In this document: positions 52,687-63,272 of the stretch, piece by piece
Layout of the letters: each line of letters begins with the position of its first letter
Numbering within the stretch: the stretch's first letter is position 1
Source: Bradyrhizobium diazoefficiens
GTDB taxonomy: Bacteria; Pseudomonadota; Alphaproteobacteria; Rhizobiales; Xanthobacteraceae
Length of the DNA: 64,000 nt
Reading direction: 5' to 3'
NCBI RefSeq assembly: GCF_018129965.1
Contig: NZ_JAFCKW010000001.1
Span: 124,001 to 188,000, forward strand
The notes under the pieces: generated by a model
The model's input: the letters and a program-made list of their open reading frames with translations, nothing else
Databases searched by the model: none
What the model was told of the DNA's origin: nothing
Made by a program: the position numbers and the translations under genes

Positions 52687-53260
52687 GGCTCCAAAGGAAC
52701 ACTCCCCCTCCGCGATTGAGCATTACGCGGAGCGGTTACGCGTCCTCTTAGATCTCGGGGACGTAACGCATTTCAACATCGTAAATGCGGTTGAGAACGA
52801 TCTTCCTCAGCATCTTCGGAACTTCTCCCTTGAAGTCTTCAGTCGAGAAGAACTGAGTGTTGCTGCCCATACTGAGTTTGGACCCGCACGAGTGCTTATT
52901 AGACAAGACGTCTACGATGGCGCCCATCAAGACGACCCCAAGAGTCGATTTACAATCGCGCATGAGTTGGGGCATTTGTGCCTACATTGGGGCTACCCGA
53001 TGCCTCGCCTCGCTCCGGAATCCCCTCAGTTCCAACGCAGTCCGGTTAAAAGGCGAGTAGAGGCTGAAGCGAATTTATTCGCGAGCGCGTTTCTAATGCC
53101 CAGGTCTGTCGCGCTAAGGTATAACAATAAAAGTCGCTTAGCGAACATCTGCAGAGTGAGTGAGTTGGCAGCAACTATTCGACTGAGTCACTTGTTGCTT
53201 CCAACCGACGAACTCACAACCACCGACGTCCGCAACCTCTTTGGCGTAGACAAGGCCTGA
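52673..53260 (+). CDS. Second ImmA/IrrE-family metallopeptidase
   Basis: A 195-residue protein from the ATG at 52673 (MRTDKAPKEHSPSAIEHY), overlapping the XRE gene by 14 bp. It has RFTIAHELGHLCLHWGY near residue 92 with the HExxH zinc site, then EAEANLFASAFLMPRSVA. It is not a close copy of the ImmA/IrrE protein at 51572; they share the family core only. Its stop codon lies 2 bp before the degraded rpoD 3' duplicate, so the islet border is sharp here. Confidence 0.88.
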   Translation: MRTDKAPKEHSPSAIEHYAERLRVLLDLGDVTHFNIVNAVENDLPQHLRNFSLEVFSREELSVAAHTEFGPARVLIRQDVYDGAHQDDPKSRFTIAHELGHLCLHWGYPMPRLAPESPQFQRSPVKRRVEAEANLFASAFLMPRSVALRYNNKSRLANICRVSELAATIRLSHLLLPTDELTTTDVRNLFGVDKA

Positions 53261-53261
53261 G

Positions 53262-53600
53262 AAGACGGTCGGCTTTCGGCCCGCCGCCTTCATTTGGATG
53301 GATTCCGGGTCAGGCCTGGGCATGACGATCCGAATTAGTTGTCAAGTAAACTCCGCCGTTTCCGCGACCGCGACGGATGCTTCAGCATCCGCAGCCTTGG
53401 CTTCGATCTGACGAATACGTTCGCGCGTCACAGAGTGCTGCTGGCTGACTTCTTCCGGCGTGTGGCCGGTGTTCATGCCGAAGCGCATGCGCAGCACGCG
53501 TTATTCGCGCGGGGTGAGCGAGGCGAGCACGCGCGTGGTGGTCTCGCGCGGGTTCGACTGGATCGCGTTCTTGTCCTCGGTGAAATCAAGAAGAAAGAGG
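53262..53600 (-). pseudogene. Degraded duplicate of the rpoD 3' end and its terminator
   Basis: Read on the minus strand, this stretch parallels the rpoD gene end at 53760-54115. The frame [17 protein letters not shown] and then [12 protein letters not shown] is recognisable from region 4 of sigma-70, and it then shifts frame and stops. The terminator copy and the hairpin repeat after it (53262-53330) are also present, with substitutions. A 24-bp gap in the copy near 53570 and many point changes show it is old. It encodes nothing functional. Such a duplicate arises by tandem duplication or by integration at the 3' end of rpoD. Confidence 0.85.
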
Positions 53601-53615
53601 ACACAGTCCCATCCA

Positions 53616-53737
53616 CGTCATTGCGAGCCACCGGGTCCGCGCGGAGCGCGGCCCGATGACAGGCTCCGCAAAGCAATCCAGACTCTTACCGCGGAGGGAT
53701 TCTGGATTGCTTCGTCGCTTCGCTCCTCGCAATGACG
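53616..53737. repeat. Palindromic mobile-repeat-like element of 122 bp
   Basis: Perfect 12-bp terminal inverted repeats (CGTCATTGCGAG and CTCGCAATGACG) enclose a shorter internal pair (GCAATCCAGA at 53673, TCTGGATTGC at 53701). There is no room for a gene. The arrangement is that of REP/MITE-like repeats common in this genus. It lies exactly between the degraded rpoD duplicate and the rpoD terminator. Confidence 0.75.
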
Positions 53738-53758
53738 GGGTGAGAGTGGGGGCAAACA

Positions 53759-53787
53759 AAAACGGCGGGCTTTCGGCCCGCCGTTTT
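53759..53787 (-). terminator. Rho-independent terminator of rpoD
   Basis: On the minus strand a 12-bp stem (AAAACGGCGGGC pairing with GCCCGCCGTTTT, 5-nt loop) is followed by TTTTTGTTTG. It lies 45 bp after the rpoD stop codon. Confidence 0.85.
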
Positions 53788-53798
53788 CGTTTGGATGG

Positions 53799-53821
53799 AT
53801 GCCCGGGTCAGGCCCGGGCAT
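53799..53821. repeat. REP-like hairpin between rpoD stop and terminator
   Basis: ATGCCCGGG-TCAGG-CCCGGGCAT forms a perfect 9-bp stem. A decayed copy is part of the rpoD 3' duplicate, and relatives occur at 43001-43093. Confidence 0.6.
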
Positions 53822-53832
53822 AACGATCCGAA

Positions 53833-55980
<2,148 letters not shown>

Positions 55981-56354
55981 CCATTGCTCCTAAACGCGCT
56001 TCATGCCGACGGCTCGCCCCGCCTGCCTGAAATCACTCAACCTGTTGCTCGACGCTCTCGCTTCGCCAGATCTCGACACGGAAAGGGCGGCGCGGATATC
56101 TCTCGCCACCCCGACCTTCCTCTCGCCGGATTTGCCTAACGCTTCGTGAGCCTCTTTGTCGCAGCGGATGCAGGTGAAGTGCCAACAGCTCTCGCGCGGA
56201 TTCATTCCTGACGCGTCTGTTCTGCCTGCGGCCGCCTGGGGGCCAAAGTGCTACAAGACCGTTAAGCCTCGATTAACCCTGTTTTTGCCGCCAAACCTTG
56301 GATTTGGCGAGTCTTTTAGCGGTGCCAAGCCCGGCCGTCCGCATGATTCTTTCC
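55981..56354. other. Intergenic region between dnaG and rpoD
   Basis: About 374 bp without a believable gene. It is long for an operon gap, so rpoD probably has its own promoter here in addition to read-through from dnaG. No hexamer pair is certain. A T-rich run near 56280 on the plus strand is A-rich for the reading strand. Confidence 0.4.
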
Positions 56355-58367
56355 TCACACGCTCTTCTGGAACCGGCCCGACAGCTCGCCAAAACCCTCG
56401 ATCAGGGCCTCGGTACCGTCGACTTCGGCCAGCCGAGCCTTCAAATCGCGCAGCCACGCCATGTTGGCCTCGCTGGGTTCCTCCCCCAAGGCCAGCTCGG
56501 CATCCTTCAACTCTCTAAGTAGTGAATGGTACTGCCGATGCAAGGCAACGAGCTGGTGCCAGGTCGAGAGCACGTCGTCCCGCGCCGCGCCCTGTCTTGC
56601 GCCCCACACCGCCCCGGTCGTGATCCGACCCTCAACCCGTTGAATAAGCTGTGAAAATCCGCCCCTTTCGAGATCTTCGCGCATCTTCTCGGCCTGCTCG
56701 GAGGGATCAGGGCTGTGATGATGGTCGTTGGCGAAGGCGGCGATAATGGCGGCCCGGAGCTTGTGGACGTCGGAGTGGATGAACTCCAGGGCGGCGGCTT
56801 CCTCGAGATGCTCGTGCAGCAGCCAGGGGTGGTTGATCAGGATCTGCAGGATCAGCGCCTCGCGGCGGGAAATGGCGCTGCGCTGGCCCTGCATGATCGG
56901 GCTGGCCGCCAGCTGGGGGCTGGCCGCCTGGTAGGGCCCGGAGGGCAGCATGACGGGACCAGGGGCGCCGCGGCGCTGGCTGCCAAATCCCTGATTGCCG
57001 AATCGATTCGGCTGCCCGCCGCCGCGGGGCTGGAACGGACGGCCGCCGCCACCAGCGCGGAAATTGCCGCGGCCGGCAAAGCCGCCGCGGCCGCTGTCAG
57101 GCGCAAAGGTGCGCTGCAGCCGCTCGGCGAGATCCTGGCGATAATAGCGCCGTACCACCTCGTCGCGGATGCCATTGGAAAGCTCGTTGATACGCGCCTC
57201 CAGCGCGGCGCGGCGCTCGGGCGTGGCAAAATTGCCGCCTTCGAGTTCGCGCGACCAGAGCATGTCGGCCAGCGGCCGCGCCGCCGCGATCACCTCCTCG
57301 ACCGCAGCGCGCCCGCCGGCGCGGACGAGATCGTCGGGGTCCTGCCCTTCCGGCAACAGCGCAAAGCGCAGGCTCTTGCCGGGGCTGAGAAAGGGCAGCG
57401 CGAGATCGGCGGCGCGATAGGCCGCCTTCTGCCCGGCCTTGTCGCCGTCGAAGCAAAGGATCGGCTCGTCCGCCATCTTCCAGAGCAATTGGAGCTGGTT
57501 TTCGGTGAGCGCGGTGCCGAGCGGCGCGACGCTTCCCGCAAAGCCCGCCGTGACCATGGCGATGACGTCGACATAGCCCTCGACCACGATCAGCGCGCTG
57601 CCGTCATGGGTGGCTTTGCGCGCAGTCTGGTGATTGTAGAGATTGTCGCCCTTGTGGAAGAGCGGCGTCTCCGGCGAGTTCAGATATTTGGCCGGGACGT
57701 CCTTCTCCAGCGCGCGTCCGCCGAAGGCGATGACGCGGCCGCGCAGATCGGTGATCGGAAACATCACGCGATCGCGGAAGCGGTCATAGGGCACGGGAAT
57801 GTCGTTGCCGGCAACGAGCAGGCCGGTCTCGACCATGTCGTCGACGGAAACGCCGAGCTTGCCGAGATGCTCCTTCAGCGCGAAGCGATCGGGCGAGGCA
57901 TAGCCGAGGCGAAACTGCACCTGCGTCGCCGGCGAGATGGCGCGGTCGGCAAGATAGCCGCGCGCCTTCGCGCCGACGCGGGAGGCCAGCGTCTCGGCGA
58001 AATATGTCGCGGCGAGATCCATGACGTCATGCAGCGTGCGGCGCCGCTGCTCGTGCCGCGCCGCATCCGGCGTCACCGCCGGCAGCGGCAGGCCCGCCAT
58101 GCTGGCGAGCCGCTCCACGGCCTCGGCGAACGGCAGGCCGTCGGTCTCCATCACGAAGGTGATGATGTCGCCGTGCTTGCCGGAGGAGAAGTCGTGGTAA
58201 AAACCCTTCTGGTCGTTGACGTAGAAGGACGGCGTCTTTTCCTGCTGGAACGGCGACAGCCCCTTCCACTCCCGCCCCGCCTTCTTCAGCTTGACGCGCT
58301 TGCCCACGACTTCGGAAACCGAAAGCCGGGCACGAAGCTCGTCGAGGAATTGGGGCGTGAAGCGCAT
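56355..58367 (-). CDS. dnaG: DNA primase DnaG
   Basis: A 670-residue primase from the ATG at 58367 (MRFTPQFLDELRARLSVSEV). The N-terminal zinc-finger-like part has GLSPFQQEKTPSFYVNDQKG and HDFSSGKHGDIITFVME, but the zinc cysteines of other DnaG proteins are replaced. The catalytic core with RFRDRVMFPITDLRGRVIAF and the TOPRIM motifs IVVEGYVDVIAM and LCFDGDKAGQKAA is intact. A Gly/Arg-rich linker (about 445-500) precedes the helicase-binding domain. It makes primers for replication. The upstream extension to 58469 is rejected because homologues start at MRFTPQFLDEL. Confidence 0.95.
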   Translation of the reverse strand: MRFTPQFLDELRARLSVSEVVGKRVKLKKAGREWKGLSPFQQEKTPSFYVNDQKGFYHDFSSGKHGDIITFVMETDGLPFAEAVERLASMAGLPLPAVTPDAARHEQRRRTLHDVMDLAATYFAETLASRVGAKARGYLADRAISPATQVQFRLGYASPDRFALKEHLGKLGVSVDDMVETGLLVAGNDIPVPYDRFRDRVMFPITDLRGRVIAFGGRALEKDVPAKYLNSPETPLFHKGDNLYNHQTARKATHDGSALIVVEGYVDVIAMVTAGFAGSVAPLGTALTENQLQLLWKMADEPILCFDGDKAGQKAAYRAADLALPFLSPGKSLRFALLPEGQDPDDLVRAGGRAAVEEVIAAARPLADMLWSRELEGGNFATPERRAALEARINELSNGIRDEVVRRYYRQDLAERLQRTFAPDSGRGGFAGRGNFRAGGGGRPFQPRGGGQPNRFGNQGFGSQRRGAPGPVMLPSGPYQAASPQLAASPIMQGQRSAISRREALILQILINHPWLLHEHLEEAAALEFIHSDVHKLRAAIIAAFANDHHHSPDPSEQAEKMREDLERGGFSQLIQRVEGRITTGAVWGARQGAARDDVLSTWHQLVALHRQYHSLLRELKDAELALGEEPSEANMAWLRDLKARLAEVDGTEALIEGFGELSGRFQKSV

Positions 58368-58419
58368 GGCGGTGTCTAGCGCGATCCAGGGTGAGTCGGG
58401 CGAAGGATCAGGGATATAG

Positions 58420-58863
58420 GTGCGGCCAGCCCGGAAGTCAGGTTTAGGCGGGTTATCCGCGCTGTTCACAGGGCCGGAAATCTCTCACGCACCTGCGCGA
58501 TCCGCGGGACGGTCTGCTGGCTCATCTCGGTCCGGCGCGCGCGACGCGACGAACGGAAGAAATATTACAATCGTTTCAAGGGACTCCCCCAGAAAGGGGA
58601 AGACTGATTGGGCTCGCGTTGACGCGTTGACCGACGAAGAGATTGCCCAGGCCGTCGCCAAAGATCCCGATGCCGTGCCGATTGACGTCGACTGGTCCGA
58701 CGCGGTGCTGGTGATGCCTGCCAGGAAAAAGGCGATCTCCATCCGGGTCGACGAGGACGTGCTCGACTTCTTCAAGCGGGACGGCGAAGGCTATCAGCGG
58801 CGCATGAATGCGGTGCTGCGCTCCTATATGCTGCAGAAGTCCAAGCCCAAGAAGGGGGCTTGA
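58420..58863 (+). CDS. BrnA-family antitoxin-like protein
   Basis: The frame is open from a GTG at 58420 (147 residues), but the conserved part starts near 58560 with RDSPRKGKTDWARVDAL. KKAISIRVDEDVLDFFKRDG followed by YQRRMNAVLRSYM is the ribbon-helix-helix end of the BrnA family. BrnA antitoxins normally pair with an upstream BrnT RNase; none is present here. No ATG is in frame before the core, so the start is uncertain and may be a rare codon near 58540. It is divergent from dnaG. It may be a solitary regulator. Confidence 0.62.
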   Translation: MRPARKSGLGGLSALFTGPEISHAPARSAGRSAGSSRSGARDATNGRNITIVSRDSPRKGKTDWARVDALTDEEIAQAVAKDPDAVPIDVDWSDAVLVMPARKKAISIRVDEDVLDFFKRDGEGYQRRMNAVLRSYMLQKSKPKKGA

Positions 58864-58935
58864 TCCCCGGATAACTCCCTTGGGCTCACGACGAGCCCCC
58901 TTGAACCGCGCCCGGTTCCACGCTTCCATAGGTCC

Positions 58936-59505
58936 ATGTTCAGAACCTTTCGAGGCGGCCAAAGCGGGGGCTGGCGCGTGACCTCGATTTCGCCCGTGGC
59001 GGGCGAGCCCCTGCCCTTCATGCCGGCGCTGTCGGTCACCGACAGCGATGCTGCGTCGCTGCCGCTGGTGCCCTCGCGCAATGCGTGGCGGCTGATCGGG
59101 GTCCCGAGTTCGCTCCGCTACACCGAACGCGCCGAGAAGCAGCAGCTCACGTCGGTACAGGCCGGGCTCGGCCGGGTGGATGCGACCTGCGCGGCGCTGA
59201 TCCCGATCCGCAAGTCGCAGGCCTGGTGGGAGCTGACGCAGGAAGAGCGGCGCAGGATCTTCGAGGACAAGTCGCACCACATCGCCGGCAGCCGCCGCTT
59301 CCTGCCTGCGATTGCGCGGCAGCTCTATCACTGCCGCGACCTCGGCGAGCCCTTCGATTTTCTCACCTGGTTCGAATTCGCCCCCGCGCATGCCTCGCTG
59401 TTCGAGGAGCTGGTGGGGATGCTCAGGCGAACCGAGGAGTGGACCTATGTCGAGCGCGAGGTCGACGTGCGCGTCGTGCGCGAAGTGCTCGCCCCCGAAG
59501 CGTGA
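58936..59505 (+). CDS. Chlorite dismutase-family protein
   Basis: A 189-residue protein. WWELTQEERRRIFEDKSHHI near residue 95, then FLPAIARQLYHCRDLGEPFD and WFEFAPAHASLFEELV, are the core of the chlorite dismutase-like (heme or non-heme ferredoxin-like fold) family. Typical chlorite dismutases and the coproheme decarboxylases share this fold; the heme ligand histidine cannot be certified from sequence alone. Function could be a heme-dependent peroxidase or a related enzyme. It follows the BrnA-like gene by 72 bp on the same strand. Confidence 0.78.
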   Translation: MFRTFRGGQSGGWRVTSISPVAGEPLPFMPALSVTDSDAASLPLVPSRNAWRLIGVPSSLRYTERAEKQQLTSVQAGLGRVDATCAALIPIRKSQAWWELTQEERRRIFEDKSHHIAGSRRFLPAIARQLYHCRDLGEPFDFLTWFEFAPAHASLFEELVGMLRRTEEWTYVEREVDVRVVREVLAPEA

Positions 59506-59544
59506 TGCCTCTTCTTGCCATGCCTGTCGGCCGACGGTGCGGAG

Positions 59545-60066
59545 CTAGCGCTTGCTTCGGACCAGCCTGACGGACAGCCGAACGCCGCGCGAATTGCCGT
59601 CCGGGTGTCCATCGATGAAATCGAAATTCCAGTACAGGTCCAGCGTGCCGACCGGGTTGGTCGTCCAATATTTGGCGTGGCCTTCATCGTCGGGGCGGAT
59701 ATCGGGAAACACCGACGGGTCGACAACCGGACTGCCGCAGCCGACATCGACGAGGCTTTTAAGCTCGGGCCCGGACGGGACACGTCAGCCATCGGCTGCC
59801 GTCGCAAGCGCGTCGTCGAGGCCGAGATAGCTGATCTCGCCGACGCACCCGGCCTTCGCCTTCCATTCCGCACCGGACGAGCAGCGCTGCCAGATCAGCC
59901 CGGTGCTGGTATCCTCGACTTCACCACCCGACACCCGAAAGCGCGTCTGGTGTTCGCTGCCCTGACGGCCATAGCAGCTCGCCATGCCGGGCGTGGCGGT
60001 GAGGACGGTGAGAAAGGCCAGCACAGCTGCGAACCATCGGCGGCCGCGCCATGCGCGCGCATGCAC
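59545..60066 (-). pseudogene. DUF1566/Lcl-type exported protein with a nonsense codon
   Basis: The frame from the ATG at 60066 has a signal peptide (RRWFAAVLAFLTVLTATPGM) and continues EDTSTGLIWQRCSSGAEWK to a TGA at 59785-59787. The same frame resumes at once as RVPSGPELKSLVDVGCG and runs to FDFIDGHPDGNSRGVRLSVR and a TAG at 59545. DUF1566 proteins have a conserved Trp in the GWRLP motif exactly where the TGA stands, so a single TGG-to-TGA change truncates the gene at codon 94 of 174. Read-through or a sequencing error are alternatives. Confidence 0.75.
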
Positions 60067-60106
60067 GGATCCACTGCGCTAAAAACGGGTCTCGGACATG
60101 CGCCGA

Positions 60107-60505
60107 CTATTGCTCCAGGAAACGACCGGATTCGATGTGGGGAAGACCTGCAACGGGCCAGTTGTAGACGTAGGTCCAGGCTGTCGACGTGACGCCGTCT
60201 GCGCCCGTCACCTCGATCAGCCGGCGCAGATATTCCGTCGGCTCCGGAAAGCCCTCGCCGCAGGCTTCGTACATGTCGAGCTCGTGCAGCAATTCCTCGG
60301 GCACGTGAAGGCGAAACAGCTCGCCATGGACAACCTCACGGGGCACGTCAGACAAGAGCAGTCCCGGATAGTGCTTGACCAAGACGAGCCGGCCGCAACA
60401 GCTCGCCTCGCCAAGGAAATCCGCATGAGCCGCGAGCAGCCGCGCCATCGGATGGTCGAAGCCGCGCATCAGGGTGCCGTAGACGAAGAGACGATCGGAG
60501 GTCAT
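60107..60505 (-). CDS. Gamma-glutamylcyclotransferase-like (AIG2) protein
   Basis: A 132-residue protein opening with the family motif LFVYGTLMRGFDHPMARLL. VVHGELFRLHVPEELLHELD lies near residue 60 and TAWTYVYNWPV near 108. The fold cleaves or shields gamma-glutamyl groups, but many members have no known substrate. The expected catalytic Glu lies near residue 80 in DMYEACGEGF. It is adjacent to the transglutaminase-like gene on the same strand with 44 bp between, so the two may be co-transcribed. Confidence 0.85.
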   Translation of the reverse strand: MTSDRLFVYGTLMRGFDHPMARLLAAHADFLGEASCCGRLVLVKHYPGLLLSDVPREVVHGELFRLHVPEELLHELDMYEACGEGFPEPTEYLRRLIEVTGADGVTSTAWTYVYNWPVAGLPHIESGRFLEQ

Positions 60506-60549
60506 GGCTCTCTATAAGCATCAATCTGCGGCGTGCAAATCGCAGCGGA

Positions 60550-61461
60550 TCAGGAAATCTCCGCCTCCAGCTCGCTGTCGCTGGGTTGCTCGTCCGAGAC
60601 CACCCTGATGTTGACGTCCATCGCCTCGAAGGCATCCCGGGGGCCGATATAGACGCCGTGCAGCGGGATCGCCTGACGCGGATCGCGGGCAACCGCGACA
60701 CGAATGAGGTCGCGCGTGCCGACGATGCCGTTGGTCGGGTCGAACTCGATCCAGCCGGCGCTCGGCAGATAAACCTGCACCCATGCGTGGGTCGAACCGC
60801 CGCCGACGTGACGCTGCCCGATATCCTGCGGCACGAAGATGTAGCCGGAGACGAATCGGGCGGCGATTCCGAGATGGCGCAACGCCTCGATCATGAACAG
60901 CGCATAGTCCCGACACGTTCCCGAGCCCGACTGCAAGGTATCGAGCGGATGCTGCGTGCCCAGTTCGTGGCGCTTGCGGTATTTGAACTGCTTGCGGATT
61001 CCGTGCGTCATGCCGCTCAGGATCTTGAAGGTCGGCGTCGGCGCGTCCTCGTCAAGGAAGCCGCGGGCCCATTCCGCGATCCCGCCTTCCGGATCGGTGT
61101 ATTGCGGCGTGATGTACTGGACGAGATCGGGGAATTCCTCGTCGTCGTAGGCGAACGGATAAAAATAGGCGGTGTCGTCCGGCGTCAGCGCGTATTCCTC
61201 GACCGGGTTGTGCTCGACGGTGACGTGCCAGTCAAAGCTCAGCGTCTCCGCCCGTTCGTCGAAATTGGCGACCGCGACCGAATTGCCGAACACGTCGTGA
61301 ATCCAGTGCAGCGACATCGGCGTGGGGGAGATGTCGAGCCTGGAGTCGAGCACGCGCAGATCGTGCCCGTCGCGCGGACGCAGCATGATCCTGTGCTCGC
61401 CGAACGCCACGGGGCGGTTGTAGCGATATTCGGTCTTGTGATGAATCGTCAGCAGCGGCAT
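60550..61461 (-). CDS. Transglutaminase-like cysteine peptidase family protein
   Basis: A 303-residue protein. The N-terminal domain (MPLLTIHHKTEYRYNRPVAF) is the beta-rich module found before bacterial transglutaminase cores. The core has GSGTCRDYALFMIEALRHLG (catalytic Cys), GGGSTHAWVQVYLP (His) and GWIEFDPTNG (Asp), a complete triad. Such proteins are probably proteases or amide ligases acting on unknown peptides. It lies upstream of the cyclotransferase gene. The remaining acidic tail (SDEQPSDSELEAEIS) is short. Confidence 0.9.
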   Translation of the reverse strand: MPLLTIHHKTEYRYNRPVAFGEHRIMLRPRDGHDLRVLDSRLDISPTPMSLHWIHDVFGNSVAVANFDERAETLSFDWHVTVEHNPVEEYALTPDDTAYFYPFAYDDEEFPDLVQYITPQYTDPEGGIAEWARGFLDEDAPTPTFKILSGMTHGIRKQFKYRKRHELGTQHPLDTLQSGSGTCRDYALFMIEALRHLGIAARFVSGYIFVPQDIGQRHVGGGSTHAWVQVYLPSAGWIEFDPTNGIVGTRDLIRVAVARDPRQAIPLHGVYIGPRDAFEAMDVNIRVVSDEQPSDSELEAEIS

Positions 61462-61551
61462 CGTGAGGCAATCATGATGATATTGGGGGGATCAATCTAC
61501 AGCGATTCCACCCAATTGTGGGTATGACTGCTCTTTCCGTAGGCAATCCCG

Positions 61552-62358
61552 ATGGCTTTCAACACGGCTGGCGCGACCGATCAACTGCTGGGCGAGGGCG
61601 ATATTCCGCCAGTGCATGAGGTGAATGCCGGGGGCGCATCACCCTTTTTGCTGACCTCGGACCATTACGGGCGGATCCTGCCACGCGCGCTCGGCGATCT
61701 CGGCGTCGCCGAGGCCGAGCTGACGCGGCACATCGCCTGGGACATCGGCATCGCTGGTGTCGCCGAACGGCTGGCCGGGATGCTCGACGCACATCTGATC
61801 GCGCAGCGCTATTCGCGGCTCGTGATCGACTGCAACCGTCCGCCGGGCGCTGCGAGTTCGATTCCGGTCGTGTCGGAGGCAACGTCCATCCCGCGCAACG
61901 AGGGTCTTTCAGAGCATGAGCGCGAGGCGCGGCGGCGCGAGATCTTCGAGCCCTATCACCACCGCATCAACGCCGTGATCGACGGCCGCCTGCACGCCAA
62001 GCGCCCGACGGTGCTGGTGTCGCTGCACAGCTTCACGCCGGTCTATGCCGGCGTGGCGCGGCCGTGGCACATCGGTACGCTCTACAACCGCGACACGGTG
62101 CTGCCGCACCTGCTGCTGAAACATCTGCGCGCCGAGAGCGATCTCGTGGTCGGCGACAACGAGCCCTATGCGGTGAGCAACCTGACCGACTACACAATTC
62201 CGGTCCACGGCGAAGCCCGCGGCCTCGTCAACACCGGCATCGAGATCCGCCAGGATCTGATCGCGGACCCATCCGGCCAGCAGCTATGGGCCGAGCGGCT
62301 GGCCCGGATCTTCGCGGAGATCGAGGCGGAGCTGAGGGCGGAGAGGATTCTCGATTAG
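61552..62358 (+). CDS. N-formylglutamate amidohydrolase family protein
   Basis: A 268-residue protein with the family motifs SPFLLTSDHYGRILPRALGD near residue 25, RLVIDCNRPPGA near 95 and PTVLVSLHSFTPVYAGVARP near 152. It also has DNEPYAVSNLTDYTIPVHGE near 203. These zinc enzymes release formate from N-formylglutamate in histidine degradation, though many relatives act on other N-acyl groups. No hut genes are close. It is divergent from the transglutaminase-like gene with 90 bp between. Confidence 0.88.
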   Translation: MAFNTAGATDQLLGEGDIPPVHEVNAGGASPFLLTSDHYGRILPRALGDLGVAEAELTRHIAWDIGIAGVAERLAGMLDAHLIAQRYSRLVIDCNRPPGAASSIPVVSEATSIPRNEGLSEHEREARRREIFEPYHHRINAVIDGRLHAKRPTVLVSLHSFTPVYAGVARPWHIGTLYNRDTVLPHLLLKHLRAESDLVVGDNEPYAVSNLTDYTIPVHGEARGLVNTGIEIRQDLIADPSGQQLWAERLARIFAEIEAELRAERILD

Positions 62359-62462
62359 CCGCGCGTCGCGACGAACAGTGCCAGAGCGGCGAAGATCGCG
62401 GCGATGCCCGGCTGGACGCATCGCCCCCGGCCAAGCTCACGCCGGATCGGCTCGAAACCCGA

Positions 62463-63083
62463 CTACTTCGCCCTGGTCAGCGCCAGCCAGATGCCGCCGC
62501 CGATCATGAAGCCGCCGGAGATGCGCGACATCAATCGTGTGCGGCGGGCCGAAAAGAATTTTCGCGCGCGACCTGCGGCGATCGCATAGAGCGCATCGGT
62601 CATCGCAGCGGTGACCATGAAGGTGGCGCCCAGCAGCGCGACCTGCGGAAAGTGATCGCGGTTCATGTCCATGAACTGCGGAATGAACGCGCCGAAGAAG
62701 ATCAGGACCTTCGGGTTCGACAGCAGCACGAGGAAGCCTTGCAGGAAGAACCCGCCGCGCGGCGGCGCCGGCGGCTCGTCGACATCGAGGCCTTCGACCG
62801 GTGCCCAGATCAGCCTGATTCCGAGCCAGATCAGATAGGCCGCGCCGGCAAAGCGCACCCAGTCGAACCAGTAGCCCATGGTCGCCATCAGCGAGGTCAG
62901 GCCGACCGCGACGATCCCGATGACGATGGCAAGACCGGCCTGCGCGCCCGCGACATTGGTGAGCGCTGCGCGCGTGCCGTGGCGCAGGCCGTTGGCGATC
63001 ACGAGGGTCACGATCGGCCCCGGCAGCAGTGCCAGCGCAACGCAGGCGGCGACGAAGGCGAGATAGGCTTGCATGGACATCAT
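62463..63083 (-). CDS. LysE/RhtB-family exporter
   Basis: A 206-residue membrane protein from the ATG at 63083 (MMSMQAYLAFVAACVAL). ALLPGPIVTLVIANGLRHGT near residue 20 is the family motif; SNPKVLIFFGAFIPQFMDMN lies near 125. About six membrane segments are present. It would export an amino acid or analogue. Two further ATGs at 63080 and 63074 are possible starts. A short tandem repeat lies directly upstream. It is convergent with the amidohydrolase gene. Confidence 0.87.
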   Translation of the reverse strand: MMSMQAYLAFVAACVALALLPGPIVTLVIANGLRHGTRAALTNVAGAQAGLAIVIGIVAVGLTSLMATMGYWFDWVRFAGAAYLIWLGIRLIWAPVEGLDVDEPPAPPRGGFFLQGFLVLLSNPKVLIFFGAFIPQFMDMNRDHFPQVALLGATFMVTAAMTDALYAIAAGRARKFFSARRTRLMSRISGGFMIGGGIWLALTRAK

Positions 63084-63121
63084 GGGCAGGACTCGATGAG
63101 CAGGACTCGATGAGCAGGACT
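63084..63121. repeat. 14-bp tandem repeat, 2.7 copies
   Basis: The unit GAGCAGGACTCGAT is repeated head to tail just upstream of the exporter start (first copy begins GGG). It may be slippage in the promoter or leader region. Confidence 0.7.
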
Positions 63122-63272
63122 GTCTGAGCGCGGCTCGGCGCATTAATGCATGGCAAAGGCGGGAACGGAAGTCACGGCAGCGCCGCCGATCAAGATCGCG
63201 CCGCCAGCACGGATGCTGGCGGCGTTGAAAGCGTTGGGAATCAAGACGCCGTAGCGGGTGGAATTCGCGCGT

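Noticed and set aside
62359..62450. Minus-strand frame ending AAIFAALALFVATRG, similar to the end of LysE exporters
   Set aside because: Only about 25 residues are available and the signal is just a hydrophobic helix; it may be a relic but cannot be supported.
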